A stretch of 64,000 bases of DNA from an uncultured Clostridium sp. (GCA_902496665.1 CABVBU010000002.1:1-64000), one strand, 5' to 3'. Numbered from the stretch's first letter, positions 42,444 to 52,668 are shown. Numbers and translations are program-made. Notes: generated from the letters alone by a model not told the origin.

Positions 42444-43685
42444 ATGTTAATAGAAATCGGACAGAAAGCAAAAGAAACTTCCTATATCCTCGGAAAAATG
42501 GGGACAGACTTAAAGAACGCGGGACTTCTGGCTGCGGCCCAGGAGATCCTGGATGAAGAGGATGAGATCTTAAAAGCCAACGCGGCGGATGTCGCAAAAG
42601 CGAAAGAAAGAGGAATGGCTCCGGGACTTGTGGACCGCCTGGAGCTGAACCACAAGCGGATCGAGGGAATTGTGGAGGGCATGCGCCAGGTCGTAGGTCT
42701 CGAGGATCCGGTGGGAGAGGTGATCTCCATGAAGAGGCGCCCGAACGGACTCCTGATCGGCCAGAAACGGGTGCCTTTTGGTGTTATCGGAATCATCTAC
42801 GAGGCGAGACCGAACGTTACGGCAGATGCTTTTGCGCTCTGCTTTAAGACGGGAAATGCTGTGATCCTTCGCGGCGGCAGCGACGCGCTGGAATCCAACA
42901 AAGCCATCGTCACAGCGATCAGGAATGGTTTAAAGAAGGAAGGAATCCCGGAGGATGCCATCTCTCTGATTGAGGACACAAGCCATGAGACCGCGAGAGA
43001 GTTCATGCGGATGAACGGATATCTCGATGTCCTGATCCCGAGAGGCGGGGCAGGCCTGATCCGTACCGTTGTGGAGAACAGCACGGTTCCGGTGATCGAG
43101 ACGGGTACCGGAAACTGTCATATCTATGTGGACGAGAGCGCGGATTTCGATATGGCGTTAGATATCATCTTTAATGCGAAGACCCAGAGGATCGGTGTCT
43201 GCAACGCCTGCGAATCCACCTTGGTACATAGAAAGATTGCAAAGGAATTCCTGCCGCTGATGAAAAAGCGTCTCGATGAGAAAAATGTGGAGATACGTGC
43301 TGACGAGGGTGCCCGCTCCATCGTGCCGGAATTTACGGCGGCCACAGAGGAAGACTGGGGAAAAGAGTACCTGGATTATATTCTCTCCTGCAAGATCGTG
43401 GACTCCGTGGATGAGGCTATCGCCCATATCAACCGGTACAATACGGGACATTCCGAGGCTATCGTGACAAAGGACTACGAGAACGCCCAGAAATTCTTAA
43501 ATGAGGTGGACGCGGCGGCAGTTTATGTCAATGCCTCCACGAGATTTACTGACGGATTTGAGTTCGGCTTCGGCGCTGAGATCGGTATCAGCACCCAGAA
43601 GCTCCATGCGAGAGGACCGATGGGACTTCTGGCGCTGACATCTACGAAGTATATTATTTACGGGGATGGACAGATCCGCAAATAG
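42444..43685 (+). CDS. proA: Gamma-glutamyl phosphate reductase
   Basis: The second step of proline synthesis: it reduces glutamyl-5-phosphate to the semialdehyde with NADPH. 413 residues of the aldehyde dehydrogenase fold, with the catalytic Cys253 in RIGVCNACES and YEARPNVTADAFALC in the cofactor domain. GGGAGGAA precedes the ATG. It closes a proB-DUF896-fthC-proA cluster, so glutamate kinase and reductase are kept in one operon though separated by two unrelated genes. Confidence 0.97.
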   Translation: MLIEIGQKAKETSYILGKMGTDLKNAGLLAAAQEILDEEDEILKANAADVAKAKERGMAPGLVDRLELNHKRIEGIVEGMRQVVGLEDPVGEVISMKRRPNGLLIGQKRVPFGVIGIIYEARPNVTADAFALCFKTGNAVILRGGSDALESNKAIVTAIRNGLKKEGIPEDAISLIEDTSHETAREFMRMNGYLDVLIPRGGAGLIRTVVENSTVPVIETGTGNCHIYVDESADFDMALDIIFNAKTQRIGVCNACESTLVHRKIAKEFLPLMKKRLDEKNVEIRADEGARSIVPEFTAATEEDWGKEYLDYILSCKIVDSVDEAIAHINRYNTGHSEAIVTKDYENAQKFLNEVDAAAVYVNASTRFTDGFEFGFGAEIGISTQKLHARGPMGLLALTSTKYIIYGDGQIRK

Positions 43686-43748
43686 AAATACAGGCTGTAA
43701 AGCATTCCGGCGGATTTCCGCTAACGTTGGTCATGGGCGGAGAAGTAA

Positions 43749-43897
43749 AAAACAACGTAACTGTTCAGTAGGTCTGCGCACTTGCTGCGCTGACCGTAAG
43801 AAAACGTAGGCTGGAAGGCAAAAATTCCATCAGCGAAGCTGATCTGGAATGGATTTTTGCACGTAACTATGAAGGTACTGAATAGCTACAAAACAAC
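43749..43897. mobile_element. MITE-like element with inverted ends and direct repeats
   Basis: The element at 43757-43889 (133 bp) has 14 bp terminal inverted repeats (43757-43770 and 43876-43889, 12 of 14 paired) and is flanked by identical 8-base repeats AAAACAAC (43749-43756 and 43890-43897), as after target-site duplication. Inside are two palindromes: GGTCTGCGCA/TGCGCTGACC (43771-43795) and a long hairpin GCAAAAAT...ATTTTTGC (43818-43860). No protein is encoded. A truncated relative is at 37468-37516. Confidence 0.75.
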
Positions 43898-43901
43898 AAG
43901 G

Positions 43902-43930
43902 TTGCATTTTCGGGGAATCTTGGGTATAAT
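43902..43930 (+). promoter_or_regulatory. Promoter of miaB
   Basis: TTGCAT (43902-43907), a 17 bp spacer and a perfect TATAAT (43925-43930). The -35 lies only 4 bp after the MITE-like element's direct repeat, so the insertion replaced whatever was upstream. Confidence 0.65.
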
Positions 43931-44019
43931 CATTCGGGACAGTTCAGCCAGGGACGTTTATGCCCAAAAGAGAACGGCTGAACATAAAGGTTTATAAAAA
44001 TAGTTGGAGAAATATCAGA

Positions 44020-45450
44020 ATGACAGATAAAAATATTATCGCAGGTGCCCCGACAGAGGAACCTGCGAGACAGCAGTACTTTATGGAACAGGTGAAGAAG
44101 CTCGTGGAGGCGGAGAGCGCGAAAAAAGGCCGTCCGCTCACCTGTTTTATCAACACCTTCGGGTGCCAGATGAATGCCAGAGACTCCGAAAAGCTCCTTG
44201 GAATCTTAAAGGAAGCCGGTTATGAGGAGGGAACCGATGAGAATTCAGATTTCGTCCTCTACAATACATGCACCGTTCGTGAGAACGCGAACTTAAAGGT
44301 TTATGGCCGCCTTGGATATTTAAGCGGCGTAAAGAGAAAGAACCCGGATATGATGATCGCCCTCTGCGGCTGCATGATGCAGGAGCCGGAGGTAGTCGCA
44401 AAGATCAAGAAGAGCTACCGCCATGTGGACCTGATCTTCGGAACCCACAATATCTTCAAGCTTGCGGAGCTGCTCTACGAGCGCTTCATGGAGAAGAAGA
44501 TGGTGGTCGATGTATGGGAAGGAACAAATGAGATCGTGGAGGAACTCCCGATCGAGAGAAAATATCCGTTCAAATCTGGTGTCAACATCATGTTCGGCTG
44601 CAACAACTTCTGCAGCTACTGCATCGTGCCGTATGTGCGCGGACGCGAGAGAAGCAGGGAGCCGGGAGATATTATCAAGGAGATCGAGGGTCTTGTGGCT
44701 GACGGCGTCGTGGAAGTCATGCTTCTGGGACAGAACGTCAACTCCTACGGAAAGAACCTGGAACAGCCAATCACGTTCGCGGAGCTCCTTAGAAGAGTGG
44801 AAAAGATCGAGGGACTTGAGCGGATCCGCTTCATGACCTCCCATCCGAAGGATCTCTCCGATGAGCTCATCGAGACCATGAAGAACTCCAAAAAGATCTG
44901 CAGCCATTTGCATCTTCCGCTTCAGTCTGGCAGCAGTGAGATCTTGAAGAGAATGAACCGCAAATACTCGAAGGAACAGTACCTCGCCCTGGTGGAGAAG
45001 CTCCGTGCGGCAATGCCGGATATCTCCCTGACTACCGATATCATCGTGGGATTCCCGGGAGAGACCGAGGAAGACTTCGAGGAGACCATGGATGTGGTGA
45101 GAAAAGTGCGTTACGACAGTGCTTTCACCTTCATCTACTCCAAACGTACCGGAACACCGGCGGCTGCTATGCCGAACCAGGTCCCGGAGGACGTGGTAAA
45201 GAACCGTTTCGACCGCCTGCTTAAGGAGGTCCAGGACATTGCGGCTGAGGTCGTAAAGCGCCACGAGGGAACGGTACAAAAAGTCCTTGTGGAAGAGATC
45301 GATACTCACGAGGCAGGCTTTGTGACAGGAAGACTTTCCAACAACACAGTCGTACATTTCGCTGGAGACGCATCTCTGATCGGAAAGATCGTTGACGTCT
45401 CTTTAGACGAGGCAAAGGGATTCTACTATATGGGATCTCTCGTAAAATAA
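44020..45450 (+). CDS. miaB: tRNA-2-methylthio-N6-isopentenyladenosine synthase
   Basis: A radical-SAM methylthiotransferase that adds the 2-methylthio group to i6A37 of tRNAs, after MiaA (encoded 6 kb downstream). About 476 residues: N-terminal MTTase domain with TFGCQMNARDSEKL, radical SAM cluster in GCNNFCSYCIVPYVRGRE, and a C-terminal TRAM domain. I chose the ATG at 44020, with TGGAGA 9 bases upstream; an in-frame ATG at 43960 (20 residues earlier) has a poorer site. Confidence 0.95.
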   Translation: MTDKNIIAGAPTEEPARQQYFMEQVKKLVEAESAKKGRPLTCFINTFGCQMNARDSEKLLGILKEAGYEEGTDENSDFVLYNTCTVRENANLKVYGRLGYLSGVKRKNPDMMIALCGCMMQEPEVVAKIKKSYRHVDLIFGTHNIFKLAELLYERFMEKKMVVDVWEGTNEIVEELPIERKYPFKSGVNIMFGCNNFCSYCIVPYVRGRERSREPGDIIKEIEGLVADGVVEVMLLGQNVNSYGKNLEQPITFAELLRRVEKIEGLERIRFMTSHPKDLSDELIETMKNSKKICSHLHLPLQSGSSEILKRMNRKYSKEQYLALVEKLRAAMPDISLTTDIIVGFPGETEEDFEETMDVVRKVRYDSAFTFIYSKRTGTPAAAMPNQVPEDVVKNRFDRLLKEVQDIAAEVVKRHEGTVQKVLVEEIDTHEAGFVTGRLSNNTVVHFAGDASLIGKIVDVSLDEAKGFYYMGSLVK

Positions 45451-45466
45451 GATGAAACACATGTGA

Positions 45467-45491
45467 CGCCCGGAGCTGAGTGCTTCGGGCG
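45467..45491 (+). other. GC-rich hairpin between miaB and mutS
   Basis: A 10 bp stem (45467-45476 with 45482-45491, one wobble) without a T tract. It may stabilise the miaB 3' end or slow read-through into mutS. Confidence 0.4.
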
Positions 45492-45523
45492 CTGTGGGCA
45501 TGTTAAGGAATAGGAGAAAAGAC

Positions 45524-48175
45524 GTGGGACAGATTTCACCAATGATGACACATTATCTCGAAACAAAAAAACAGTATCCGGACTGTATTCTTTTTTACCG
45601 GTTGGGTGATTTCTACGAGATGTTTTTTGAGGATGCCAAGACGGTTTCAAGAGAACTGGAACTGACACTGACGGGAAAGGACTGCGGCCTGGAAGAGCGG
45701 GCACCGATGTGCGGTGTGCCATTCCACGCGGTGGAAGGTTATCTCACGAGACTTGTCCAGAAAGGCTACAAGGTCGCTATCGCGGAGCAGATGGAGGACC
45801 CGAAGCTCGCAAAGGGCCTCGTAAAGCGCGAAGTCATCCGCGTTGTGACACCAGGAACCATCACGAGCTCTCAGGCCCTGGATGAGACAAAGAACAACTA
45901 CCTGATGGCAGTTGTGTATACCGGAAACAATTACGGAATTGCGACGGTCGACATTACGACCGGCGATTTTTTTGTTACAGAGGTGACGAGCGAGCGGGCG
46001 CTGCTTGATGAGATCAATAAGTTCACACCGTCGGAGCTTGTGTGCAACGAGGCGCTCTTTATGTCCGGGCTGGACATGGATGAGTTAAAAGAGCGGTATC
46101 ATTTTGCCGTGACCGCCCTGGAAAACAGGTTTTTCTCGGACGATGACTGCAGAAAGATCTTAAAAGAGCACTTCCATGTGATGAGTCTGGAAGGGCTGGG
46201 ACTGGGCGACTACGAGAACGGGATGATTGCCTCCGGTGCTGTTCTTCAGTACCTCTATGAGACACAGAAGAATGACCTGTCCCATCTGACGAAGATCACA
46301 CCGTATACGACAGGTCAGTTCATGATGATCGACACCTCCACGAGACGAAATCTGGAGTTAGTTGAGACTTTAAGGGAAAAGCAGAAGCGCGGATCCCTGC
46401 TCTGGGTCCTCGATAAGACAAAGACGGCCATGGGAGCGAGACTTCTTCGTTCTTTTATTGAGCAGCCGCTGATCGATAAAGAGGAGATCGAGCGCCGCCA
46501 GCAGGCCATCGAGGAACTGAACATGAACTACATTTCCAGGGAGGAGATCCGGGAATACTTAAATTCCGTCTACGACCTGGAACGCCTCATGGGCCGCATC
46601 AGTTACAAGACGGCGAACCCGAGAGACCTTCTCTCCTTTAAGAATTCCCTGGAGATGCTGCCGTATATCAAAGATATTCTCGGAGAATTCTCCTGCGAGC
46701 TCTTAAAGAAGATGAATGAGGACCTGGACCCGCTCCGGGACCTCTATGAGCTGATCGACCGCTCCATTGTCGACGAGCCGCCGATCACGGTCCGCGAGGG
46801 AAACATCATCAAGGATGGATACAGCGAGGAAGCCGACAAGTACCGGAAGGCGAAGACCGAGGGGAAGGCATGGCTGGCGGAGCTTGAGACGGAGGAGAAG
46901 GAAAAGACCGGGATCAAAAATCTGAAAATCAAGTACAACAAGGTGTTCGGCTACTATTTTGAGGTGACGAACTCCTTCAAGGACTTAGTTCCGGAGTACT
47001 TTATCCGTAAACAGACGCTGACAAACGCAGAGCGGTACACCACAGACCGCCTGAAAGAGCTGGAAGACATTATCATGGGAGCGGAGGACCGCCTTTACAC
47101 CTTAGAGTACGACCTGTTCTGCGATGTGCGTGATCAGATCGCGGCGGAAGTCCTGCGGATCCAGAGTACCGCGAAGGCTATCGCGGGCATTGACGTGTTC
47201 ACATCCCTGTCCACGGTGTCCATGAGAAATAACTATGTGAAGCCGAAGATCAACGAAAAAGGCGTGATCAACATCAAGAACGGCCGCCATCCGGTGGTGG
47301 AGAAGATGATCAAGGACAGTCTGTTTGTCGCAAACGATACATATCTGGACAATGGAAAGAACAGGATCTCCGTCATTACAGGACCGAACATGGCCGGCAA
47401 GTCCACCTATATGAGACAGACAGCCCTCATCGTCCTCATGGCGCAGATCGGAAGCTTTGTCCCGGCGGACGAGGCAAATATCGGAATCTGCGACAGGATT
47501 TTTACGAGAGTCGGCGCCTCCGATGACCTGGCTTCCGGTCAGAGTACATTTATGGTTGAGATGACGGAGGTGGCGAATATCCTGAGAAACGCCACAAAGA
47601 ATAGTCTTCTTGTCCTCGATGAGATCGGCCGCGGTACGAGTACCTTCGATGGTCTGTCCATCGCCTGGGCAGTCATCGAACATATCAGCAACCCGAAGAT
47701 CCTTGGCGCGAAGACATTGTTTGCGACCCATTACCATGAGCTCACAGAGCTTGAAGGAACCATCAGTGGAGTCAACAACTACTGTATTGCCGTGAAGGAA
47801 CAGGGGGACGATATCGTGTTTCTCAGAAAGATCGTAAAGGGCGGTGCAGATAAGAGCTATGGTATTCAGGTCGCGAAGCTTGCGGGTGTACCGGATCCGG
47901 TGATCGCTAGAGCGAAAGAGCTTGTGGAAGAACTTGCCAGTGCCGATATTACCGCGCAGGCAAAGGAGATCGCTCAGATGAGCGCGTCCCCGCAGCACAA
48001 GGCAGTGGCAAAGCCGGACGAGGTGGATCTCAACCAGATGTCCATCTTTGACACGGTGAAGGACGACGATATCATAAAAGAACTCGGGGATCTGGAGCTT
48101 TCCAGCATGACACCGATCGATGCGTTGAATACGCTGTACAGGCTGCAGACGAAGCTTAAGAACCGCTGGCAGTAA
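45524..48175 (+). CDS. mutS: DNA mismatch repair protein MutS
   Basis: It recognises mismatches and small loops and recruits MutL. 883 residues, with the mismatch-reading Phe motif in FYRLGDFYEMF near the N-terminus, connector, clamp and lever domains, and the ABC ATPase: Walker A GPNMAGKST (620-628), DEIGRGTSTFDG Walker B region and TLFATHYHELT. I chose the GTG at 45524: AGGAG is 7 bases upstream, and the protein then starts GQISPMMTHYLETK as in relatives. The longer frame from 45494 lacks a site. Confidence 0.96.
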   Translation: MGQISPMMTHYLETKKQYPDCILFYRLGDFYEMFFEDAKTVSRELELTLTGKDCGLEERAPMCGVPFHAVEGYLTRLVQKGYKVAIAEQMEDPKLAKGLVKREVIRVVTPGTITSSQALDETKNNYLMAVVYTGNNYGIATVDITTGDFFVTEVTSERALLDEINKFTPSELVCNEALFMSGLDMDELKERYHFAVTALENRFFSDDDCRKILKEHFHVMSLEGLGLGDYENGMIASGAVLQYLYETQKNDLSHLTKITPYTTGQFMMIDTSTRRNLELVETLREKQKRGSLLWVLDKTKTAMGARLLRSFIEQPLIDKEEIERRQQAIEELNMNYISREEIREYLNSVYDLERLMGRISYKTANPRDLLSFKNSLEMLPYIKDILGEFSCELLKKMNEDLDPLRDLYELIDRSIVDEPPITVREGNIIKDGYSEEADKYRKAKTEGKAWLAELETEEKEKTGIKNLKIKYNKVFGYYFEVTNSFKDLVPEYFIRKQTLTNAERYTTDRLKELEDIIMGAEDRLYTLEYDLFCDVRDQIAAEVLRIQSTAKAIAGIDVFTSLSTVSMRNNYVKPKINEKGVINIKNGRHPVVEKMIKDSLFVANDTYLDNGKNRISVITGPNMAGKSTYMRQTALIVLMAQIGSFVPADEANIGICDRIFTRVGASDDLASGQSTFMVEMTEVANILRNATKNSLLVLDEIGRGTSTFDGLSIAWAVIEHISNPKILGAKTLFATHYHELTELEGTISGVNNYCIAVKEQGDDIVFLRKIVKGGADKSYGIQVAKLAGVPDPVIARAKELVEELASADITAQAKEIAQMSASPQHKAVAKPDEVDLNQMSIFDTVKDDDIIKELGDLELSSMTPIDALNTLYRLQTKLKNRWQ

Positions 48176-48270
48176 TGATACGCCCCCCTTGTGGGTGCGG
48201 GTTTTCGCATGTAACGGTGTGAAAGACAGATACCTGCGAGGGTAAAATATGAAAGAGAGGGAGAGAGACT

Positions 48271-50391
48271 ATGCCGATTCAGGTGTTGGATCAGAGTACG
48301 ATCAACCAGATCGCTGCGGGAGAGGTTGTGGAGCGGCCTGCTTCCGTGGTGAAAGAGTTAATGGAAAACGCCATCGATGCCGGTTCCACGGCGATCACCG
48401 TGGAGATCCGTCAGGGCGGCATCGGGTTTATCCGGATCACGGACAATGGATGCGGGATCAAGAAAGAAGAGCTTCCGTTAGCGTTTCTTCGCCACTCCAC
48501 CAGTAAGATCCGGACAGCGGAAGATCTGCTCACGGTTTCTTCCCTCGGATTCCGCGGTGAGGCACTTTCCAGCATAGCGGCAGTTTCCCAGGTGGAACTG
48601 ATCACGAAGACCTCCGGCAGCCTTACGGGATCCAGATACCGGATCGAGGGAGGCGAGGAGAAAGGCCTCGAGGAGATCGGCGCACCGGATGGAACTACAT
48701 TTATCTCCAGAAATCTCTTTTTCAACACACCTGCAAGGCGGAAATTTTTGAAGACGGAGACCACAGAGGGCACCCATGTGGCAGATCTTGTAGAAAAGAT
48801 CGCCCTGTCCCACCCGGAGATCTCCATACGGCTCATCGTGAATAATCAGAGCCGCCTTCACACATCGGGGAATCACAACCTGAAGGATATCATCTACACC
48901 ATCTACGGCCGGGAGATCGCGGCAAACCTTCTTCCGGTAGAAGTGTCAAACGGGATGGTAAAGATCTCCGGATTTATCGGGAAACCACTGATTGCCCGTG
49001 GAAACAGGAATTTTGAGAATTATTTTATCAACGGGAGATACATTAAGAGCGGACTCGTGTCCAAAGCTATCGAGGACGGATATAAGAGCTACATGATGCA
49101 GCACAAATATCCTTTTACGCTTCTGCATCTCACGGTGGAGCCGGAGTATATCGATGTGAACGTGCATCCGTCGAAGATGGAACTCCGGTTCAAGGACGGT
49201 GAGAGCATGTACCGCGTGATCTGTCAGGCGGTAACGGACGCACTCTCCGGGAAGGAACTGATCCCGAACGTGAGCCTCATGTCAGAACGGGAAGAGCGGG
49301 AGCTCGAGAAAAACGAAAGTGCCGCAGCACAGAATATTATTCCAGGAGACGGAATAAATACTCCGGCAAAGAATGGTCATGGACCGGAACCTTTTGAGCG
49401 CCGCCGCCTGGAAGCCATGGGAATCCGCGAGGAACGTCCGGCTTATGGGGAGAAGAAGCAGGAGAGCAGGTGGATCCTGCCGCCGAAGCCGCTCACGAGG
49501 GAACTGCCGCAGGAACGCGCACAGGCACAGCAGCCAAAAGAGTGTGGGAATGCGTCGATAGAGAAGGCAGGGGCAATAAAAGCCACAGTTTCCGCGGAAT
49601 CACCGTCATATGGTGCGGGAGTCCCGGAAGAGACAGGAGCGGCAGCAATGCCTGCGGCTTTGGAAGAGAAAGAGAAAGCTCCGGAGACGACAGGTGCGGC
49701 TTTGACTGCGAAGAAAGCGGTCCCGGCTGAGAAAGAAGTATCTCTGGCAGAGAAGGAAGCGCCTCCTGAGCAGATGGAAATGTTCGACAACCGCCTTCTT
49801 TCAGAATCCGCGAGAAAGCGCCATCGCCTGATCGGTCAGGTTTTTGAGACCTACTGGCTTGTGGAGTACGACGGCAGTCTCTACATCATCGACCAGCATG
49901 CCGCCCATGAGAAAGTCCTGTTTGAGAAGAACTTCGCTTCCTTAAAGACGAGGGAATATACCTCCCAGTTCATCAGTCCCCCGATCATCCTGACACTCTC
50001 CTTACAGGAGGAGGATCTCCTAAAGCGCCATATGAAGGTATTCACGGACATTGGCTTTGAGATCGAGCCGTTTGGCGGAAATGAGTACGCGGTGCGCGCA
50101 GTGCCGGACAATCTGTTCTCTCTGGCAAAAAAAGATCTTCTGATGGAACTGATCGACGGTCTCTCCGATGATGGAATGGGGAAAAACGTGGAGTCCATCT
50201 ATGACCGGATCGCTTCCATGTCCTGCAAGGCGGCGGTCAAGGGAAACAACGAGCTGTCCTTCGCGGAGGCGGACAAGCTTATCGATGAACTGTTAAAACT
50301 GGAGAATCCATATAACTGCCCGCACGGAAGACCGACGATCGTCGCGATCAGCAAATATGAGATGGAAAAGAAATTTAAGAGGATCGTATGA
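48271..50391 (+). CDS. mutL: DNA mismatch repair endonuclease MutL
   Basis: 706 residues. The N-terminal GHKL ATPase has VVKELMENAIDAG, TDNGCGI and LGFRGEALSSI. The middle (about 345-500) is a variable Ala/Glu-rich linker. The C-terminal dimerisation domain holds the endonuclease motif DQHAAHEKVLFE (541-552) plus SCKAAVKGN and CPHGRPT, so this is the nicking type found in bacteria without MutH. A QMEMFDN stretch before the C-terminal domain may bind the sliding clamp. It lies 95 bp after mutS and overlaps miaA. Confidence 0.97.
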   Translation: MPIQVLDQSTINQIAAGEVVERPASVVKELMENAIDAGSTAITVEIRQGGIGFIRITDNGCGIKKEELPLAFLRHSTSKIRTAEDLLTVSSLGFRGEALSSIAAVSQVELITKTSGSLTGSRYRIEGGEEKGLEEIGAPDGTTFISRNLFFNTPARRKFLKTETTEGTHVADLVEKIALSHPEISIRLIVNNQSRLHTSGNHNLKDIIYTIYGREIAANLLPVEVSNGMVKISGFIGKPLIARGNRNFENYFINGRYIKSGLVSKAIEDGYKSYMMQHKYPFTLLHLTVEPEYIDVNVHPSKMELRFKDGESMYRVICQAVTDALSGKELIPNVSLMSEREERELEKNESAAAQNIIPGDGINTPAKNGHGPEPFERRRLEAMGIREERPAYGEKKQESRWILPPKPLTRELPQERAQAQQPKECGNASIEKAGAIKATVSAESPSYGAGVPEETGAAAMPAALEEKEKAPETTGAALTAKKAVPAEKEVSLAEKEAPPEQMEMFDNRLLSESARKRHRLIGQVFETYWLVEYDGSLYIIDQHAAHEKVLFEKNFASLKTREYTSQFISPPIILTLSLQEEDLLKRHMKVFTDIGFEIEPFGGNEYAVRAVPDNLFSLAKKDLLMELIDGLSDDGMGKNVESIYDRIASMSCKAAVKGNNELSFAEADKLIDELLKLENPYNCPHGRPTIVAISKYEMEKKFKRIV

Positions 50392-51350
50392 TGAAAAAAC
50401 CTTTGATCATAATCACCGGGCCGACGGCGTCCGGCAAGACCGCCCTCTCCGTGGAACTTGCGAAAAAGGTCGGCGGCGAGATCATCAGTGCCGACTCCAT
50501 GCAGGTGTACCGCCACATGGATATCGGATCCGCGAAGGTGACGAGGGAGGAGATGGACGGTGTCAGGCATTACCTGATCGATGTCCTTGACCCATGGGAC
50601 GAATTTAATGTGGTGGTGTTCCAGAATCTTGCAAAACGGGCCATGGAGGAGATCTATGCCGCCGGACATATCCCGATCATCGCCGGAGGCACTGGATTTT
50701 ATATCCAGGCACTGGTGAACGATATCGATTTTACGGAAAATGACAGTGACACGGGATACAGGGAAGAATTGGAGTGTCTGGCGGCAGAAAAAGGCGCGTC
50801 CTGCCTTCACGATATGTTAAAGGAAGTGGACCCGGAGTCGGCGGAGGCGATCCACGAGAACAACGTGAAGCGTGTGATCCGCGCCCTGGAGTTTTACAAA
50901 AAGACCGGGACAAAGATATCCGAACACAACGAGGCGGAGCGGCAGAAAGAATCGCCTTACAACTTCGCTTACTATGTACTGAACATGGATCGCGAACGCC
51001 TGTATCAGAGGATCGACCTGCGGGTAGATCTCATGATGAAAAATGGCCTTCAGGCGGAGGTGGAGAAATTAAAAGAGATGGGCTGTACGCGGGACATGGT
51101 GTCCATGCAGGGACTTGGTTACAAGGAAATCCTCGATGCCCTGGACGGAACGATCTCCCTGGAGGAAGCCGTCTACATCATTAAGCGCGATACCAGACAT
51201 TTCGCGAAGCGCCAGCTCACCTGGTTTAAGAGAGAAAAAGAAGTTATCTGGGTGGATCAGGGAAAGTTTGATTTTGATCGAGAAAAGATTCTTGCATGGA
51301 TGTCGGAGGATCTGCGTAAACGGAATATTCTGACAGATCATCTGCGCTGA
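50388..51350 (+). CDS. miaA: tRNA dimethylallyltransferase
   Basis: It transfers dimethylallyl from DMAPP to A37 of tRNAs that read UNN codons. 320 residues with the P-loop GPTASGKT (11-18), DSMQVYRHMDIGSAK and GGTGFYIQALV. The ATG overlaps the mutL stop (ATGA), giving coupled translation. The order miaB-mutS-mutL-miaA brackets mismatch repair with both steps of the same tRNA modification. Confidence 0.97.
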   Translation: MMKKPLIIITGPTASGKTALSVELAKKVGGEIISADSMQVYRHMDIGSAKVTREEMDGVRHYLIDVLDPWDEFNVVVFQNLAKRAMEEIYAAGHIPIIAGGTGFYIQALVNDIDFTENDSDTGYREELECLAAEKGASCLHDMLKEVDPESAEAIHENNVKRVIRALEFYKKTGTKISEHNEAERQKESPYNFAYYVLNMDRERLYQRIDLRVDLMMKNGLQAEVEKLKEMGCTRDMVSMQGLGYKEILDALDGTISLEEAVYIIKRDTRHFAKRQLTWFKREKEVIWVDQGKFDFDREKILAWMSEDLRKRNILTDHLR

Positions 51351-51387
51351 AAATTCATTCTTACAATAGATGTTAAAAGGAGAAATC

Positions 51388-52668
51388 ATGGAACTTACAA
51401 AGATGTATGGAGAGCTTGGAATCTCCGAGAAAGTTTTAAACTATGGAAGAGAGATCGAAAAGAGCCTGCATGACCGTTTTGAGAGGATCGACAGGACTGC
51501 CGAGTATAACCAGTTAAAGGTCATCAAAGCCATGCAGGAGGCGAGAGTCAGCGATATCCATTTCGCCGGAACTACAGGATACGGCTACAATGATCTTGGC
51601 CGTGACACGTTGGAGGAAGTCTATGCGAAGGCATTCCACGGCGAGGACGCTCTTGTGCGCCCACAGCTGATCTCCGGAACCCACGCGTTGACCATCGCTC
51701 TTTCCGGAAATCTCCGCCCGGGCGATGAGATCCTCTCCCCGGTGGGGAAACCGTACGATACTTTAGAGGAAGTCATCGGAATCCGTGATTCTGTCGGTTC
51801 CTTAAAGGAGTTCGGCATCACCTACAGCCAGGTGGACCTTCTTCCGAACGGTGATTTCGACTTTGAGAATATCAAAAAAGCTATCAACGAGCGAACAAAA
51901 CTTATCGAGATCCAGCGCTCCAAGGGATACGCCACAAGACCGACCTTATCCGTAAAGCGTATCGGTGAGCTGATCTCCTTTATCAAGTCCATCAAGCCGG
52001 ATGTGATCTGCATGGTAGATAACTGCTACGGCGAGTTTGTTGAGGAGATGGAGCCGACAGATGTGGGAGCGGACATGATCGTCGGTTCCTTAATCAAGAA
52101 CCCGGGCGGCGGACTTGCACCGATCGGCGGCTATATTGTCGGACGCAAGGACTGCGTGGAGCGCGCGGCATACCGCCTGACAGCTCCGGGTCTCGGAAAA
52201 GAGGTCGGTGCCAGCCTCGGTGTCAGCCAGTCTCTCTACCAGGGACTTTTCCTGTCTCCGACCGTTGTTGCGGGTGCGTTAAAGGGCGCGATCTTCGCAG
52301 CAAACGTGTACGAGAAGCTGGGCTTCGGCGTCGTTCCGAACGGCACTGAAAGTCGTCACGATATCATCCAGGCCATCACCTTCGGAACACCGGAAGGTGT
52401 CATCAAGTTCTGCGAGGGCATCCAGGCGGCAGCGCCGGTGGACAGCTTCGTGACTCCGGAGCCGTGGGCGATGCCGGGATACGATTCCGATGTCATCATG
52501 GCAGCAGGAGCGTTCGTTCAGGGGTCCTCAATCGAACTTTCCGCAGACGGTCCGATCAAGCCGCCGTACGCGGTATACTTCCAGGGCGGACTCACATGGT
52601 ATCACGCGAAGCTCGGTATCTTAATGTCCCTTCAGAAGTTAGTGGATGCAGGGATCGTGACACTTTAA
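51388..52668 (+). CDS. Methionine gamma-lyase family PLP enzyme (YnbB, 'aluminum resistance')
   Basis: A 426-residue fold-type I PLP enzyme of the family first named aluminum resistance protein, now grouped with methionine gamma-lyases. Visible: GTHALTIALSGNLRPGDE, RPTLSVKRIGEL, MVDNCYGEF with the PLP-ring Asp, and the likely Schiff-base Lys in GSLIKNPGGGLAP. The real substrate is unproven. The ATG at 51388 follows AAAAGGAG; an in-frame ATG at 51370 lies before that site. Downstream of miaA, as ynbB is in Bacillus. Confidence 0.88.
   Translation: MELTKMYGELGISEKVLNYGREIEKSLHDRFERIDRTAEYNQLKVIKAMQEARVSDIHFAGTTGYGYNDLGRDTLEEVYAKAFHGEDALVRPQLISGTHALTIALSGNLRPGDEILSPVGKPYDTLEEVIGIRDSVGSLKEFGITYSQVDLLPNGDFDFENIKKAINERTKLIEIQRSKGYATRPTLSVKRIGELISFIKSIKPDVICMVDNCYGEFVEEMEPTDVGADMIVGSLIKNPGGGLAPIGGYIVGRKDCVERAAYRLTAPGLGKEVGASLGVSQSLYQGLFLSPTVVAGALKGAIFAANVYEKLGFGVVPNGTESRHDIIQAITFGTPEGVIKFCEGIQAAAPVDSFVTPEPWAMPGYDSDVIMAAGAFVQGSSIELSADGPIKPPYAVYFQGGLTWYHAKLGILMSLQKLVDAGIVTL

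Noticed and set aside
44320..45357. 345-codon minus-strand frame inside miaB
   Set aside because: Shadow frame of the MiaB radical-SAM and TRAM region; no promoter or ribosome binding site.
47102..47998. 298-codon minus-strand frame inside mutS
   Set aside because: It opposes the conserved MutS ATPase domain; its composition follows the codon pattern of mutS and has no recognisable domain.
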